Below are positions 12,401 to 21,004 of a DNA stretch of 64,000 nucleotides, piece by piece. Origin of the DNA: Chondrosia reniformis (Eukaryota > Porifera > Demospongiae > Chondrillida > Chondrillidae); NCBI GenBank assembly GCA_947172415.1, contig OX359196.1, forward strand, positions 2,606,501-2,670,500, given 5' to 3'. The translations under genes were made by a program, and so were the position numbers. Numbering within the stretch: the first letter of the stretch is position 1; each line of letters begins with the position of its first letter. Under the pieces are notes generated by a model. It worked only from the letters and a program-made list of their open reading frames with translations. It did not search any database and was not told the DNA's origin.

Positions 12401-12825
12401 ACTATTTCTCATGTCAGATGAAACAGATGAAATATACTATAAGTGTTTCAGTTTAGTGAATGATGATGATGTTTCAACGGCTTGCATAGTGATTATCCCA
12501 AAAGGGCAACAAACACAGATTATTGGGAAAAGTGGTATCATGCTTTATTTTGTAGGCATGCATTACACATGATGATTTCAATCCAAGTAAAATAGCATAA
12601 AATATCTCAGATTACTTTGACCTAACTAGTAGTAACAGCATACACTACAGCTAGCATTCTTGTTGGGTAATGACTAATGGATTGAAGGTTTGAAGACCAA
12701 GATGTTCCTAAACAAACTGAAATGTACTGAAAACATATTCACTTACCGTACTTGCACTGAGGACTACACCACCAGTCCTTCTCTGCCACACAAGGACAAC
12801 GAGTGTCAAGTTTTTTTGATGACAT
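3179..12825 (-). CDS. Gene A: CARD-like / ZU5 / UPA-like / death-domain protein
   Basis: Spliced gene read from high to low coordinates. Proposed exons: 12825-12747 (ATG, Cys-rich), 11876-11682 (CARD-like, nonsense), 11123-10932 (CARD-like), 10152-9985 (helical, charged), about 9090-8925 (CARD-like, truncated by a MITE), 8618-8496, an exon ending at 8080 with an uncertain 5' side, 7136-6955, 6478-6442, 6379-6270, 6188-6119, 6008-5449 (ZU5), 5385-5254 and 4611-4410 (UPA-like), 4344-4288 (linker), 3462-3179 (death domain, stop). Phases agree wherever both boundaries are clear. The order resembles ZU5-UPA-DD proteins (UNC5, PIDD, ankyrin), with CARD-like repeats in front. No signal peptide or membrane segment was seen, so a cytoplasmic adaptor or receptor is the best guess. 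Because the CARD-like exons are phase 1-1, skipping the nonsense exon would preserve the frame. Confidence 0.65.
3621..4140. mobile_element. MITE with 26-bp terminal inverted repeats, TA target duplication
   Basis: The left end CGGTAGGCACGGAAATTATC and the right end, read in reverse, CGGTAGGTACGGCAATTATC match with two differences and continue into CTTTAC on both sides. TA lies on both flanks. The 520-bp interior has no ORF but is full of GGTAC/GTACC and palindromic pieces (for example around 3670-3700 and 3790-3810). It sits in the intron between the death-domain exon and the linker exon of gene A. The TA duplication suggests a Tc1/mariner-like or related transposase. Confidence 0.8.
4410..5385 (-). 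CDS. Gene A UPA-like exons
   Basis: Exon 5385-5254 (44 codons, phase 0-0) encodes a stretch with ILEKYWKVFSRVGQSCHF and CHGVITGPLQ. Exon 4611-4410 (202 bp) continues with IEKEDIVYQIGNKKKLKDDF and SLQGVKSIDGFSFHCNLSTK. They lie between ZU5 and the death domain, where UPA sits in UNC5 and PIDD, and look beta-rich. UPA is assigned by position and composition, not by a diagnostic motif. In gene B the second exon is 201 bp and frameshifted. Confidence 0.5.
5449..6008 (-). CDS. Gene A ZU5-domain exon
   Basis: The 560-bp exon encodes a linker (EHEELLDQLCWIPFG) and then a ZU5 domain: a glycine-containing start, LEVPEGAVAEKKVQIRYGI, the DGYKLASPVVYIHY strand pair, and the hallmark SPITLHLPHW followed by a His-rich MMAPHS segment. 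In UNC5, PIDD and ankyrins ZU5 folds with UPA and can control access to the death domain. Start phase 1 and end phase 0 match the neighbouring exons. The gene B counterpart (36257-35695) is one codon longer and fully open. Confidence 0.85.
8925..9090 (-). pseudogene. Gene A proximal CARD-like exon, 5' half lost beside a MITE
   Basis: The 3' half of the exon (…IQYLEKEHFDRKAFQALQ before a GTGAGTC donor) matches gene B exon 39192-38983. The half encoding VLDEDECKYL and its acceptor are missing. Homology resumes beyond the MITE at about 9616, inside what is upstream intron in gene B. Without an acceptor the exon is probably skipped. The gene B exon is 210 bp, so skipping keeps the frame. Confidence 0.6.
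9091..9604. mobile_element. MITE with at least 26-bp perfect TIRs
   Basis: Ends GTGACCGTCCATGCGAAAAG and its exact reverse complement continue inward as GGGCAT on both sides. AAAT flanks each end, giving a possible 4-bp target duplication. The interior has no transposase. Insertion, or a linked deletion, removed the 5' half of a CARD-like exon of gene A. Confidence 0.8.
10932..11123 (-). CDS. Gene A intact CARD-like exon (192 bp, phase 1-1)
   Basis: From a TTTCAACAG acceptor to a GTAAGTTA donor the exon is exactly 64 codons. It encodes LHHFHHEDKVLSEEECKDIA, a DWKRKLVSH helix, KPIENIQETVQFLEKERF and a final helix. The VLSEEE and later helix pattern resembles helices 2-6 of CARDs (compare the VLTDEQ region of ASC). 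CARD is inferred from this pattern. Helix 1 would have to come from the preceding exon. Confidence 0.6.
11682..11876 (-). pseudogene. Gene A CARD-like exon with in-frame stop
   Basis: Paralogue of the 192-bp exons with one extra codon (ALAGILDW). After LENERF it reads TAG instead of a sense codon, so inclusion would truncate the protein. Splice sites are preserved. It and exon 11123-10932 are the only IALA-type exons in gene A. Confidence 0.65.
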
Positions 12826-13239
12826 TGCAATGGTCTACAATACAGGATGGAGGATTTAAATAGAAATCCTATAGTTGTAACCATATTTACACAATGATAA
12901 TCTCCTTGACCTCCACGTACAGGTGTGTCTTAAAGTGCTAAAGTGTCACAAGCTTAAGCTACAGTACTTATTTCCCATCGCCTATAGATGAGCAGTGAAA
13001 TAGTACAGGCTACTACAGTATGACAGTATGATTCCTGATCATAGGAAAGGGTGGGCAGTTCATCAGACCGGTAACTAGATTATGTCACTCACGATGAACC
13101 TCGCGATGAACTGAAAGGGCGATCCAAAAAAGCGAAGTAGCTACAGGCACGTGTATGTAGGGTGTGTCTAAGAGGCGTGACCCTCAAATAGTATCTATTG
13201 TAGGGTACTACTCGCTATAATTATCGTGTAGTGCGCGAA
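12826..13239. promoter_or_regulatory. Shared intergenic region of the gene A / DDX1 copy 2 pair
   Basis: A 414-bp gap between divergent ATGs (12825 minus, 13240 plus). Its right half, with the GATCCAAAAA..GCGAAGTAG block and the AGGCGTGACCCTC segment, matches units 1 and 3. The left half differs from them. A bidirectional promoter is likely from the geometry. Confidence 0.5.
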
Positions 13240-13555
13240 ATGACTGCATTTTCAGGTTAGTCATGAAACGAGTGTTAGCTAACTTATAAATAGTCACAAT
13301 TTGTTCATGGAGTTTACGGAGGTAAACGGAGTTAATGGACGAGTGAAGGATGTACGCATATATATATATATATAATTGTATATAAGGTATACGCTATATG
13401 AAATCTCCGCGAATAGTATGCTAAAATCGATAAGAGAATCAAGTGGATTGGTTAAGCTGTTACTAGGTGATGTTTGTGCATTCAACAACGTGAACCTACG
13501 GTGGAAACGACGTTAATTCTTTCAGTTTTTATTTGCGAACAGATAGCGCTATTCA

Positions 13556-15680
13556 ATGGCAACGGGTGGTATTCCAGAGGTGTCAGCAAGCAGTAATAAC
13601 GGTGCCGTGGAGACGGCGCTTTTGTCGTTGACGCAGGTGGTGCAAACATTGCAGCAGCAGCAATTAACTTTGGGAAAGACTGTTGAGGAGCTCTCTGTTA
13701 AAGTTGCTTCGGGTCAGCCTTCGTAGGGAGATATACAGGCTACGTCTGAAGGTGAGTGTTATTCTTTTGTATGTATCGCTATGTAGGAATTTTATTATAG
13801 TGCAAATATAACTGTTGTAGGAATAGGTAGTTTGTTTTTAAAATAGTAAATAATTGCAGTATCTATTTAGTATTTATTTGGCTTAAGTTATTTAATAGGC
13901 ATTAGGATAATTTTGGTAGGAAAGTTCTTAGAAGTTGGTCAGGTAAATTATGTTAAGGCTGGGTTTTATTGGAGTTGCATATAATGGACAATATTTCACA
14001 TACTCTTATATGCTTAGGGTATAGTTATAAATTGTAATTTGGGATGGATAATTGAATGCTCTGGGGTAGTTGGTTAAGGGTTAATTCATTTTATTGCTAA
14101 ATTTGGTTACAGGAGGCATTATATATAGCTAATTTAGGTTTATATTTAAGGTTTTTGAGGTATACACATGTATAGCCACTTTTGGCACTTGGCTTTATTC
14201 TTAATGGCATGCAACTTGGGTGTGTATGATAACCACACTTGGCCATGTTCTCAATGTAATTCTTGGTAATATTAATGGTAATTGTTGGTTGGTGTATTAT
14301 AGCCACGCTTGGCATGATTAATGGCAATTGTTGGTTGGTGTATTATAGCCACACTTGGCAAGATTAATGGCAATTGTTGGTTGGTGTATTATAGCCACAC
14401 TTGGCAAGATTAATGGCAAATTGTTGATTGGTGTATTATAGCCACGCTTGGTATGATTAATGGCAAATGTTGATTGGGGTGTTATAGCCACGCTTGGCAA
14501 TATTATTTAATGGCAGTTTGATTATAGATCTTTGGCAATGTGGTGGTTTGATGGGTCTATTTGTTATAACTACGTGTGGCAAATTTTCATGGGCAATTGT
14601 TATGTATATTATAGCCATGCATACTTGGCAATATTGTTAATGACGGTTTGGAGGTACGTATATAGCCACGCTAGGCAATATTATTATTGATAGTTTGGAT
14701 GTATATGTAATATGGCTGTTCTAGCAACATTTATTAGTAATGCTCTATAATGGGTGATGTATGTAGCCACGCTTGGTAATATATTATTATTGGCAGTTGT
14801 AATGTATATGTACTATAGCCACGCTTGGCAAAATTGTTGACAGTTTTGATGGAAGGATGTAACACTAAATTTAAGTGTTATTGTTTAGATAATGGAGGGA
14901 TATGGATATGTTTGGGAATATGGTTTTTGTTGATTGATTTACGGTAGTTTGTTATTCATGGAAGTTAGAGGCGTCATTGATAAGTTATTTTGGTGTTGAT
15001 ATTTAGGTGCTTTGGTTGAAGGCACTTTGTTGGGCTTGGTGGAAGAAGGGTCCGATGATGAGACCGGGAAGAGTGATATGCCTGTTCAATCAGGAAATGG
15101 AAAGGCCAAAATGAAGGTTGGCTTTACTCCAGGGGGGGGCTTGCCAGCTGTTCCGGGGAATCTCGTTGAGAAGATCCGGGCAGGGATTTATGTGGATTTT
15201 GCATCCTTATTGCCGGAAAACATGGCAGAACAATTTAAGGACGAAAAGGAGAAGAAGAAGAAACCCATACCAGTGGAGACATTCCCTGACTGGGCCTTGT
15301 CCTTCGCCTTGTATGCCGCTACAGTTGTTGCTGAGAAGCCAGAGAAGGCATTGGAGTTATTTACTTATGTACTGGGTGTAGTTACCCGTTTGGCCAGGGA
15401 CGCTAATTTCGGTGAAACCCACTGGCTTGAATATGATATCCAATTTAGAGAAAAGGCAGCTGCTCTTTGTGGGGAAGTTAAATGGGCAGCCTTAGATCAG
15501 AATTTGCTGCAGTGGGCTAGGAAGAGTAAAATGCGTCGGCTGAATAGGACCTGTATAAGTTGGAATGCAGGTCGTTTTTGCCAGAACTACTCATGCCGCT
15601 TTGACCATATGTGCAGTACATGTGGAAGGGATCACCCAGCCATAAAGTGTAAGCGGAACAGGATGACCAATTTTCGCTAG
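13556..15680 (+). pseudogene. Ngaro ORF1 (Gag-like), spliced, with a stop in exon 1
   Basis: Exon 1 (13556-13751) begins MATGGIPEVSASSNNGAVE-like after the A1 repeat and is Gln-rich (TLQQQQ). It reaches an in-frame TAG at 13724-13726, then stays open to a GTGAGT donor. Exon 2 (15007-15680) starts after ATTTAG in matching phase and encodes about 220 residues. It ends in a Cys/His cluster, C-x4-C-x3-H-x-C-x2-C-x3-H-x4-C (FCQNYSCRFDHMCSTCGRDH), like the nucleic-acid-binding end of DIRS/Ngaro ORF1 proteins. The second ORF1 here (55996-56592, minus) has a related cluster. Confidence 0.6.
14180..14880 (+). repeat. Degenerate minisatellite in the Ngaro ORF1 intron
   Basis: Units of about 40-70 bp centred on TATAGCCACGCTTGGCA, followed by an AT-rich AATGGCAATTGTTGG-type spacer, recur about ten times. 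Copies are most regular at 14280-14490 and degenerate to the right. The array lies wholly inside the intron 13752-15006. Confidence 0.75.
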
Positions 15681-16192
15681 CCTTATACATCAATGGAGCC
15701 AAGACCTGCAGCATTTGGGGGTGTTGTTCAATCATCTACGGGAAATGCTCCTACCAGACAATAAATTGTAGATGGCTGTAGCTGGATAAATTTATGCTTC
15801 AGCTTAAATATACATGGCTTTGTATGGGATTATTAATGCCATTAGTAGCTGAATAATTTCATGTTTGCTTAATTAGCTTATGTATAACTGAACATTGTTG
15901 ATATGTAGACCATATACGGTTATTTGCATATATCTAAGTTATTTGTTGACTCCATTGAGTTAATATATATATCTGGATTAATGGATTTGGCATTGTGCAT
16001 GACATAATTATAAAATGTGGTGGTACCATTTGATTAAGCTTTATTGGTAAATGAATTGAAATGATATCTGAATTTATTCATAATTAACCGAATGGTCTTT
16101 ATAGGTATATTTAATTATTCTTTTCTATATACATATTCATACAAAGAATTGATATATAGATATATCTAACAGGTTGTTTACCTGGGGAATGC

Positions 16193-18028
16193 ATGGTTAT
16201 AAACATTTATGTGTATATTATAGGTCAGGTCTTACCAAGATGCTGTGTATCAGCACCGCTGCTTGCCAAACGATTTGTAGAGATTCAGGAGTCAGCGTCT
16301 AAATTTGCAATGGTACAACCATATATTCCAGAAGAAGCAAGACAGGTAGATACACCTTTCAAAGCTGAAGCTTGGGAGAAAGCTCTGGAGGGTCACCAGA
16401 ATAGACAATGGGTTAATCATCTGGTTAATGGGGTGAGATGTGGAGTTCGAATAGGTTATGATTATACTAGGCCATTTAGGTCTGCTAAAAACAACTGTCC
16501 CTCATCAATGGAAAAGTCAGAGGTGGTGGATGCATACTTAAATAATGAATTAGTTAAGAAACATATTGCTGGTCCATTCAGGAGAAAGTCTTTCATTGGC
16601 TGCATGGCTAATCGATTTGGGGTAATTCCTAAGTCAACTCCTGGGAAGTGGAGATTGATTGTTGATTTATCATTCCCAGAAAAAGTTAGCATCAATGATG
16701 GCATTTCTAAGGTGTCAGCTAGCATGGTCTATTCCTCTGTGGAGGACACCGCAAGGATGTTGTGGCAGGCTGGTAAAGGGGCATTAATGGCTAAGATTGA
16801 TGTTGCAAATGCCTTTCGGAATGTTCCAGTGCACCCTGATGATCGCCACCTTCTTGGCATGGTGTGGAGAGATAAATCTTATTTTGATAAACAAGTACCT
16901 TTTGGCTTAAGGTCGGCTCCAGTGTTATTTAATGCTTATGCTGATGCATTGGAATGGATTGTACGGGCTAATGGTTGCCAGAATATACTACATTACCTTG
17001 ATGATTTTTTGGTTGTAGGTAGGCCTGCTACTGATGAGTGTAGTAAATACTTAGAAATATTAATTTCTACGTGTACAATGCTAGGGGTTCCCCTGGCTGA
17101 GGATAAGATTGAAGGGCCTGAAACTAGATTAAAATTTTTGGGAATTGAAATTGATTCAGAAAGGCAAATAGCCAGTTTACCGAGTACAAAGTTATCAAAA
17201 ATTAAAGATGAATTACGCAAGTGGTCCTCCAAGAAAGCGGCAACTAGAAGGGAGTTGGAGAAATTGCTGGGTTTATTGAATTTTGCTTGCAAAGTGATTC
17301 CTCAGGGCCGCTGCTTTCTGAGGAGAATGTTCGATACATTATCAATTGCTAATAAGAAGCATCACTTTATTCGGTTAAACCTGGGTTTTAGATCTGATTT
17401 GGCTTGGTGGTCTACTTTTTGTGAGAGGTGGAATGGTGTAGGGTTTCTTCATTTAGCTCACATGGTTGTACCTTCCATTACCTTTAGCTCGGATGCTTCA
17501 GGCACCTGGGGCTGTGGGGCATTGTGGCAGTCTCAGTGGATTCAGGGTAGCTGGGATAGTAGCTGCCAGGATGTTAATATAATGATCAAGGAGTTAATTC
17601 CAATAGTATTAGCAGCCGCTATATGGGGACCTTCATGGTCAAACCACCATGTCTTATGTCAGTGTGACAATATGGCTGTAGTGCAGGCAATAAGGAAGGG
17701 TTCCTCTAAAGAACCATCAGGAATTGTGATGCATTTATTGAGATGTTTAACTTTTTTTACAGCTATTTTTCAATTTACACTTACAGCCGATCATTTGAGT
17801 GGCATTGAGAATGGCCCTGCTGATAGCATATCTCGAAATAAATTAAAATTATTCTTTACTCAGGTTCCTCAAGCAGAAAAAAGTCCTACTGTAATTCCAG
17901 ACAGCTTATGGCAGATGTTAGTCACTCATCGTCCAGATTGGCTCTCAAAGGATTGGAAGAGAATGCTCACCAATTCATTAGGCAAGGAATATCAGAGTCT
18001 ACCAGGAGATGCTACAATTCTGGCATGA
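16193..18028 (+). CDS. Ngaro reverse transcriptase - RNase H
   Basis: A long open frame of about 611 codons. The first ATG is uncertain: a TATTATAG acceptor at about 16222 suggests the start is spliced. RT motifs in order: NRFGVIPKSTPGKWRLIVDL, AKIDVANAFRNVPV, PFGLRSAPVLFNAYADALEW and the catalytic HYLDDFLVVG. RNase H follows with SSDASGTWGCGALW, KELIPIVLAA, CDNMAVVQAI and GIENGPADSISR, supplying the expected acidic residues. This RT looks catalytically intact. Its end overlaps the recombinase frame by 121 bp. Confidence 0.85.
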   Translation: MVINIYVYIIGQVLPRCCVSAPLLAKRFVEIQESASKFAMVQPYIPEEARQVDTPFKAEAWEKALEGHQNRQWVNHLVNGVRCGVRIGYDYTRPFRSAKNNCPSSMEKSEVVDAYLNNELVKKHIAGPFRRKSFIGCMANRFGVIPKSTPGKWRLIVDLSFPEKVSINDGISKVSASMVYSSVEDTARMLWQAGKGALMAKIDVANAFRNVPVHPDDRHLLGMVWRDKSYFDKQVPFGLRSAPVLFNAYADALEWIVRANGCQNILHYLDDFLVVGRPATDECSKYLEILISTCTMLGVPLAEDKIEGPETRLKFLGIEIDSERQIASLPSTKLSKIKDELRKWSSKKAATRRELEKLLGLLNFACKVIPQGRCFLRRMFDTLSIANKKHHFIRLNLGFRSDLAWWSTFCERWNGVGFLHLAHMVVPSITFSSDASGTWGCGALWQSQWIQGSWDSSCQDVNIMIKELIPIVLAAAIWGPSWSNHHVLCQCDNMAVVQAIRKGSSKEPSGIVMHLLRCLTFFTAIFQFTLTADHLSGIENGPADSISRNKLKLFFTQVPQAEKSPTVIPDSLWQMLVTHRPDWLSKDWKRMLTNSLGKEYQSLPGDATILA

Positions 18029-18919
18029 AAAGGTTTAAAAAATTTTGCATTCAGTTCTCGTTACCCTATTTACCAACATCGGATTATGCATTATTCCTTT
18101 TTGTGACATCTATGGGCAAGGAAAATGTATCTGTCAAAACTATTCGAATATATTTATCAGCTATTAGATATTTTCATATAAGCGAAAGCTTGTGGTACTG
18201 TGGTATATCACCTAGAATAGAATTATTGCTAAAGGGTATTGCTAGACAGAAACCACATATTCAGAAGGGACCGCTTATCAGGCTACCAATTACTCCAGCT
18301 ATATTAAGGTTAATTAAGAAACAATTAGCCAGGAATCCAAAAGAATTTGAGAATAGATTATTATGGGCAGCAGTTAATATTGGATTTTTTTGCTTTTCTG
18401 AGATCAGCAGAATTTTTATTAGCAGATGGGGTTCAATATGACCCATCTAGACATTTATCATTGGGTGATATCACATTCAATAATCCATTTAAGCCATCTC
18501 AGATTGCTATTAAAATAAAAGCTTCAAAAACAGACCAGGAAAGGCAAGGTACAACGGTTTATTTAAATAGCACAGGGTGTGATCTCTGTCCTGTGGCTGC
18601 TGTATTGGATTATTTAAAAATTAGAGGTCCCAGGCCTGGGATTCTTTTTATACATAAAAATGGCGGTGCTTTGACACGATCTCAGTTAGTGAAGGGTATT
18701 AGGAAAATGCTGGAGGCTTACTCAGATATCAACCCAAGGAACTATAATAGTCATAGTTTACGCATTGGAGCAGCAACTATTGCTGCTAGTACGGGAGTTC
18801 CCGAAACAGATATTAAAAGATTGGGACGATGGAAAAGTACGGCATATCAGCTATATATTCGTCCCCCTCAGTCAGAATTGACTAATATATCTAACCAGTT
18901 ACTGGAAAGGACTATTTAA
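17908..18919 (+). pseudogene. Ngaro tyrosine recombinase with one frameshift
   Basis: The first part (17908 to about 18390) gives an N-terminal SAM-like helical region (SVKTIRIYLSAIRYFHI). At a T-run around 18385-18394 the frame changes, and the second part (to 18919) carries the catalytic domain: the FLRSAE arginine, HSLRIG (H-x-x-R) and the YQLYIR tyrosine. All catalytic residues are present but split across two frames. The element therefore needs a functional relative, programmed slippage, or a corrected base call. Confidence 0.75.
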
Positions 18920-19382
18920 GTGTTATTTATTGAATGGAGATATGTGGACAATTTAGAGGATATTAATTAACTGTTATTTATTTAATGAATATAGAATATA
19001 TGCATCTATCTAGTTATTGGAGAATATTAATAATTGTCAATTTGATTTGTGTAACTATATGTATGATAATGGTTTCGTCTTTGAATATGGGGTTAAAGCC
19101 TCAAGGAAAGTTAGCATTAGTAAATCATTTGGTTGCAGTTTTTGAAGTGAGCAAAGGGCTAGTTAGTGGAGTTTAGAGATCAGAAGTATAGTGGAAAATA
19201 ACTCACGTTTTTGGTCAATGTTGAGATCGTTTTTTTTTATACACATCTGTTTTGGGCTGAGGTGAAATGTTGCCTGGGTGTATTACCAGCTGTTGTCAGG
19301 GTCCGGTTCCGTGGTTTCGTTTTTCCTATGCTTTGGGATGAATGACGCGTTACGTGATAGGTCACGTGCCGCTGTCATTTTG

Positions 19383-21004
19383 TGGAAGTCGGCACCACCC
19401 AAAGCATTGAGGGTGTGGGTCTCCTCTTTGGACCGGACCGCCAAAGCCTATCGGCATCGATGATGTCGAGGGTAAAGGTTGGGGGATGGTATTAGCCGAA
19501 AGCGAACTATAGGAGAACTGAGAGTCAGGTTTAGGATTTAAGGTGAGATCGCAAATAATCACTATACACTTGTAACGTAACGGCTGTTCATTAAATGGAG
19601 TTTACGGAGGTAAGCGGAGTTAATGGACGAGTGAAGGATGTACGCATATATATATATATATAATTGTATATAAGGTATGCGCTATATGAAATCTCCGCGA
19701 ATAGTATGCTAAAATCGATAAGAGAATCAAGTGGATTGGTTAAGCTGTTACTAGGTGATGTTTGTGCATTCAACAACGTGAACCTACGGTGGAAACGACG
19801 TTAATTCTTTCAGTTTTTATTCCCTCCCTGATACTTCCCACCCTTTAATCCTTAATAGTTGTATGTTAGTCAATTTATGGGAGTTTATAGAGGTACCAGT
19901 ACAATCAATGATTATGTTAGGTAGGGAAGTGGGTTTTTAGTAGATGGGAGTATATAGAAGGGTAGTTCTATTAGGAATAGTTTTTGTCTAGATAGTAGAA
20001 TTTGTGCAGGTTAGGTTGGGAGAGGCAAGTAGGCGAAACCGTTTCCTTATTCTCCATGGTCATTGGCCATGTGACACGGTCCAGGGATGGAAGTCGGCAC
20101 CACCCAAAGCATTGAGGGTGTGGGTCTCCTCTTTGGACAGGACCGCCAAAGCCTATCGGCATCGATGATGTCCAGGGTAAAGGTTGGGGGATGGTATTAG
20201 CCGAAAGCGAACTATAGGAGAACTGAGAGTCAGGTTTAGGATTTAAGGTGAGATCGCAAATAATCACTATACACTTGTAACGTAACGGCTGTTCATTAAA
20301 TGGAGTTTACGGAGGTAAGCGGAGTTAATGGACGAGTGAAGGATGTACGCATATATATATATATATAATTGTATATAAGGTATGCGCTATATGAAATCTC
20401 CGCGAATAGTATGCTAAAATCGATAAGAGAATCAAGTGGATTGGTTAAGCTGTTACTAGGTGATGTTTGTGCATTCAACAACGTGAACCTACGGTGGAAA
20501 CGACGTTAATTCTTTCAGTTTTTATTCCCTCCCTGATACTTCCCACCCTTTAATCCTTAATAGTTGTATGTTAGTCAATTTATGGGAGTTTATAGAGGTA
20601 CCAGTACAATCAATGATTATGTTAGGTAGGGAAGTGGGTTTTTAGTAGATGGGAGTATATAGAAGGGTAGTTCTATTAGGAATAGTTTTTGTCTAGATAG
20701 TAGAATTTGTGCAGGTTAGGTTGGGAGAGGCAAGTAGGCGAAACCGTTTCCTTATTCTCCATGGTCATTGGCCATGTGACACGGTCCAGGGATGGAAGTC
20801 GGCACCACCCAAAGCATTGAGGGTGTGGGTCTCCTCTTTGGACAGGACCGCCAAAGCCTATCGGCATCGATGATGTCCAGGGTAAAGGTTGGGGGATGGT
20901 ATTAGCCGAAAGCGAACTATAGGAGAACTGAGAGTCAGGTTTAGGATTTAAGGTGAGATCGCAAATAATCACTATACACTTGTAACGTAACGGCTGTTCA
21001 TTAA
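19383..21004 (+). repeat. Split direct repeats of the Ngaro element with an extra 705-bp unit
   Basis: B1 begins at TGGAAGTCGGCACC and ends GTTCATTAA. A begins ATGGAGTTTACGG and ends near CAGTTTTTATT. The block A-C-B (19595-20299) is repeated nearly identically at 20300-21004 (period 705). A1 at 13307-13533 matches A2/A3 apart from scattered differences such as GTAAACGG versus GTAAGCGG. Confidence 0.85.

Larger units (their letters stand above)
13307..21004 (+). mobile_element. Ngaro/DIRS-like tyrosine-recombinase retrotransposon
   Basis: A 7.7-kb insertion in DDX1 intron 1. The flanks TTGTTC and CATTTTG join seamlessly in the uninterrupted copies (near 910 and 57917), with no target duplication, as expected for tyrosine-recombinase elements. 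Layout: A1 (13307-13533), ORF1 with an intron, RT-RNase H ORF, tyrosine recombinase, then split direct repeats B1 (19383-19594), A2 (19595-19821), spacer C, B2 (20088-20299), A3 (20300-20526), C, B3 (20793-21004). Ngaro elements normally end B1-A2-B2, so one 705-bp A-C-B unit is an extra copy. Same orientation as DDX1. Nothing coding was seen in 18920-19382. Confidence 0.85.

Noticed and set aside
13320-13380. AT dinucleotide run as a promoter TATA region
   Set aside because: It is part of the Ngaro A repeat, present in all three A copies. No independent promoter evidence.
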